Source: Syntrophaceae bacterium UBA3084
GTDB taxonomy: Bacteria; Desulfobacterota; Syntrophia; Syntrophales; UBA6807
DNA: 6,178 nt
Direction of reading: 5' to 3'
NCBI GenBank assembly: GCA_002367335.1
Contig: DFBI01000188.1
Location: 9,096 to 15,273 of the forward strand
Under the pieces are notes generated by a model. That model did not search any database. It was not told where the DNA came from and was given only the letters and a program-made list of their open reading frames with translations. Position 1 is the first letter of the stretch; every line of letters begins with the position of its first letter. Shown here piece by piece: positions 6,141 to 6,178 of this stretch. Position numbers and translations under genes: made by a program.

Positions 6141-6178
6141 GATGGTTTCGTAAAAAGTCAGAAACCACTACTTTTTGT
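6141..6178. repeat. Right-edge repeat with two interleaved 7-bp inverted repeats
   Basis: TGGTTTC (6143-6149) pairs with GAAACCA (6161-6167), and AAAAAGT (6152-6158) pairs with ACTTTTT (6170-6176). Each pair is separated by 11 bases and the two are interlocked, so a single strand can form one or the other as a simple hairpin, or both as a pseudoknot-like fold. The TTTCGTAAAAAGTC core resembles an intergenic repeat that I recall from deltaproteobacteria-like genomes. The element starts only about 25 bases upstream of the channel start codon and runs to the window edge. The operon promoter must lie in it or beyond it. No clear -35/-10 pair is visible. Confidence 0.6.

Overview
The window holds one complete four-gene operon on the minus strand. 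It encodes a tripartite RND efflux pump plus a small accessory protein. In transcription order, from high to low coordinates, the genes are a TolC/OprM-type outer-membrane channel (6115-4760), an HlyD/AcrA-type membrane-fusion (periplasmic adaptor) protein (4660-3518), a 1037-residue HAE1-like RND inner-membrane permease (3521-408), and a 96-residue protein (411-121). The small protein has the beta-alpha-beta-beta-alpha-beta layout of PII-like proteins and resembles the family I know as 'PG0541 family transporter-associated protein'. The last three genes are joined by two 4-base ATGA overlaps, so they are probably translationally coupled. No real gene is visible on the plus strand.

The non-coding DNA is almost entirely repeat-like. 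At the left edge, positions 1-70 are ten tandem copies of a heptamer, CCTTG followed by AA, TA or AG. It runs directly into a short element built on CTTTGCG and ending in TGAGAAT (71-100). The same CGCAAAG/CTCACGCAAAG element recurs between the channel and adaptor genes (about 4692-4779). There it has a partial inverted copy and an inner hairpin, and it also encodes the last codons and stop of the channel gene. At the right edge (6141-6178) is the start of a third element with two interleaved 7-bp inverted repeats.

The outer-membrane channel and signal peptide show a diderm (Gram-negative) bacterium. Such repeats (CCTTGAA heptads, CTCACGCAAAG elements, TTTCGTAAAAAGTC elements), as I remember them, are common between genes in Desulfobacterota/deltaproteobacteria-like genomes and some related anaerobes. 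The lineage is therefore only a guess. The gene order channel-adaptor-permease-PG0541-like protein is also one I associate with Bacteroidetes such as Porphyromonas (PG0538-PG0541).

Functionally, the permease would use proton influx to drive substrate export through the adaptor and channel. The substrate cannot be read from the sequence. The small cytoplasmic protein is the least understood part. A PII-like protein coupled to a transporter gene suggests a regulator or sensor of pump activity, by analogy with GlnK-AmtB and SbtB-SbtA. No transcriptional regulator, convincing promoter or Rho-independent terminator is visible in the window.
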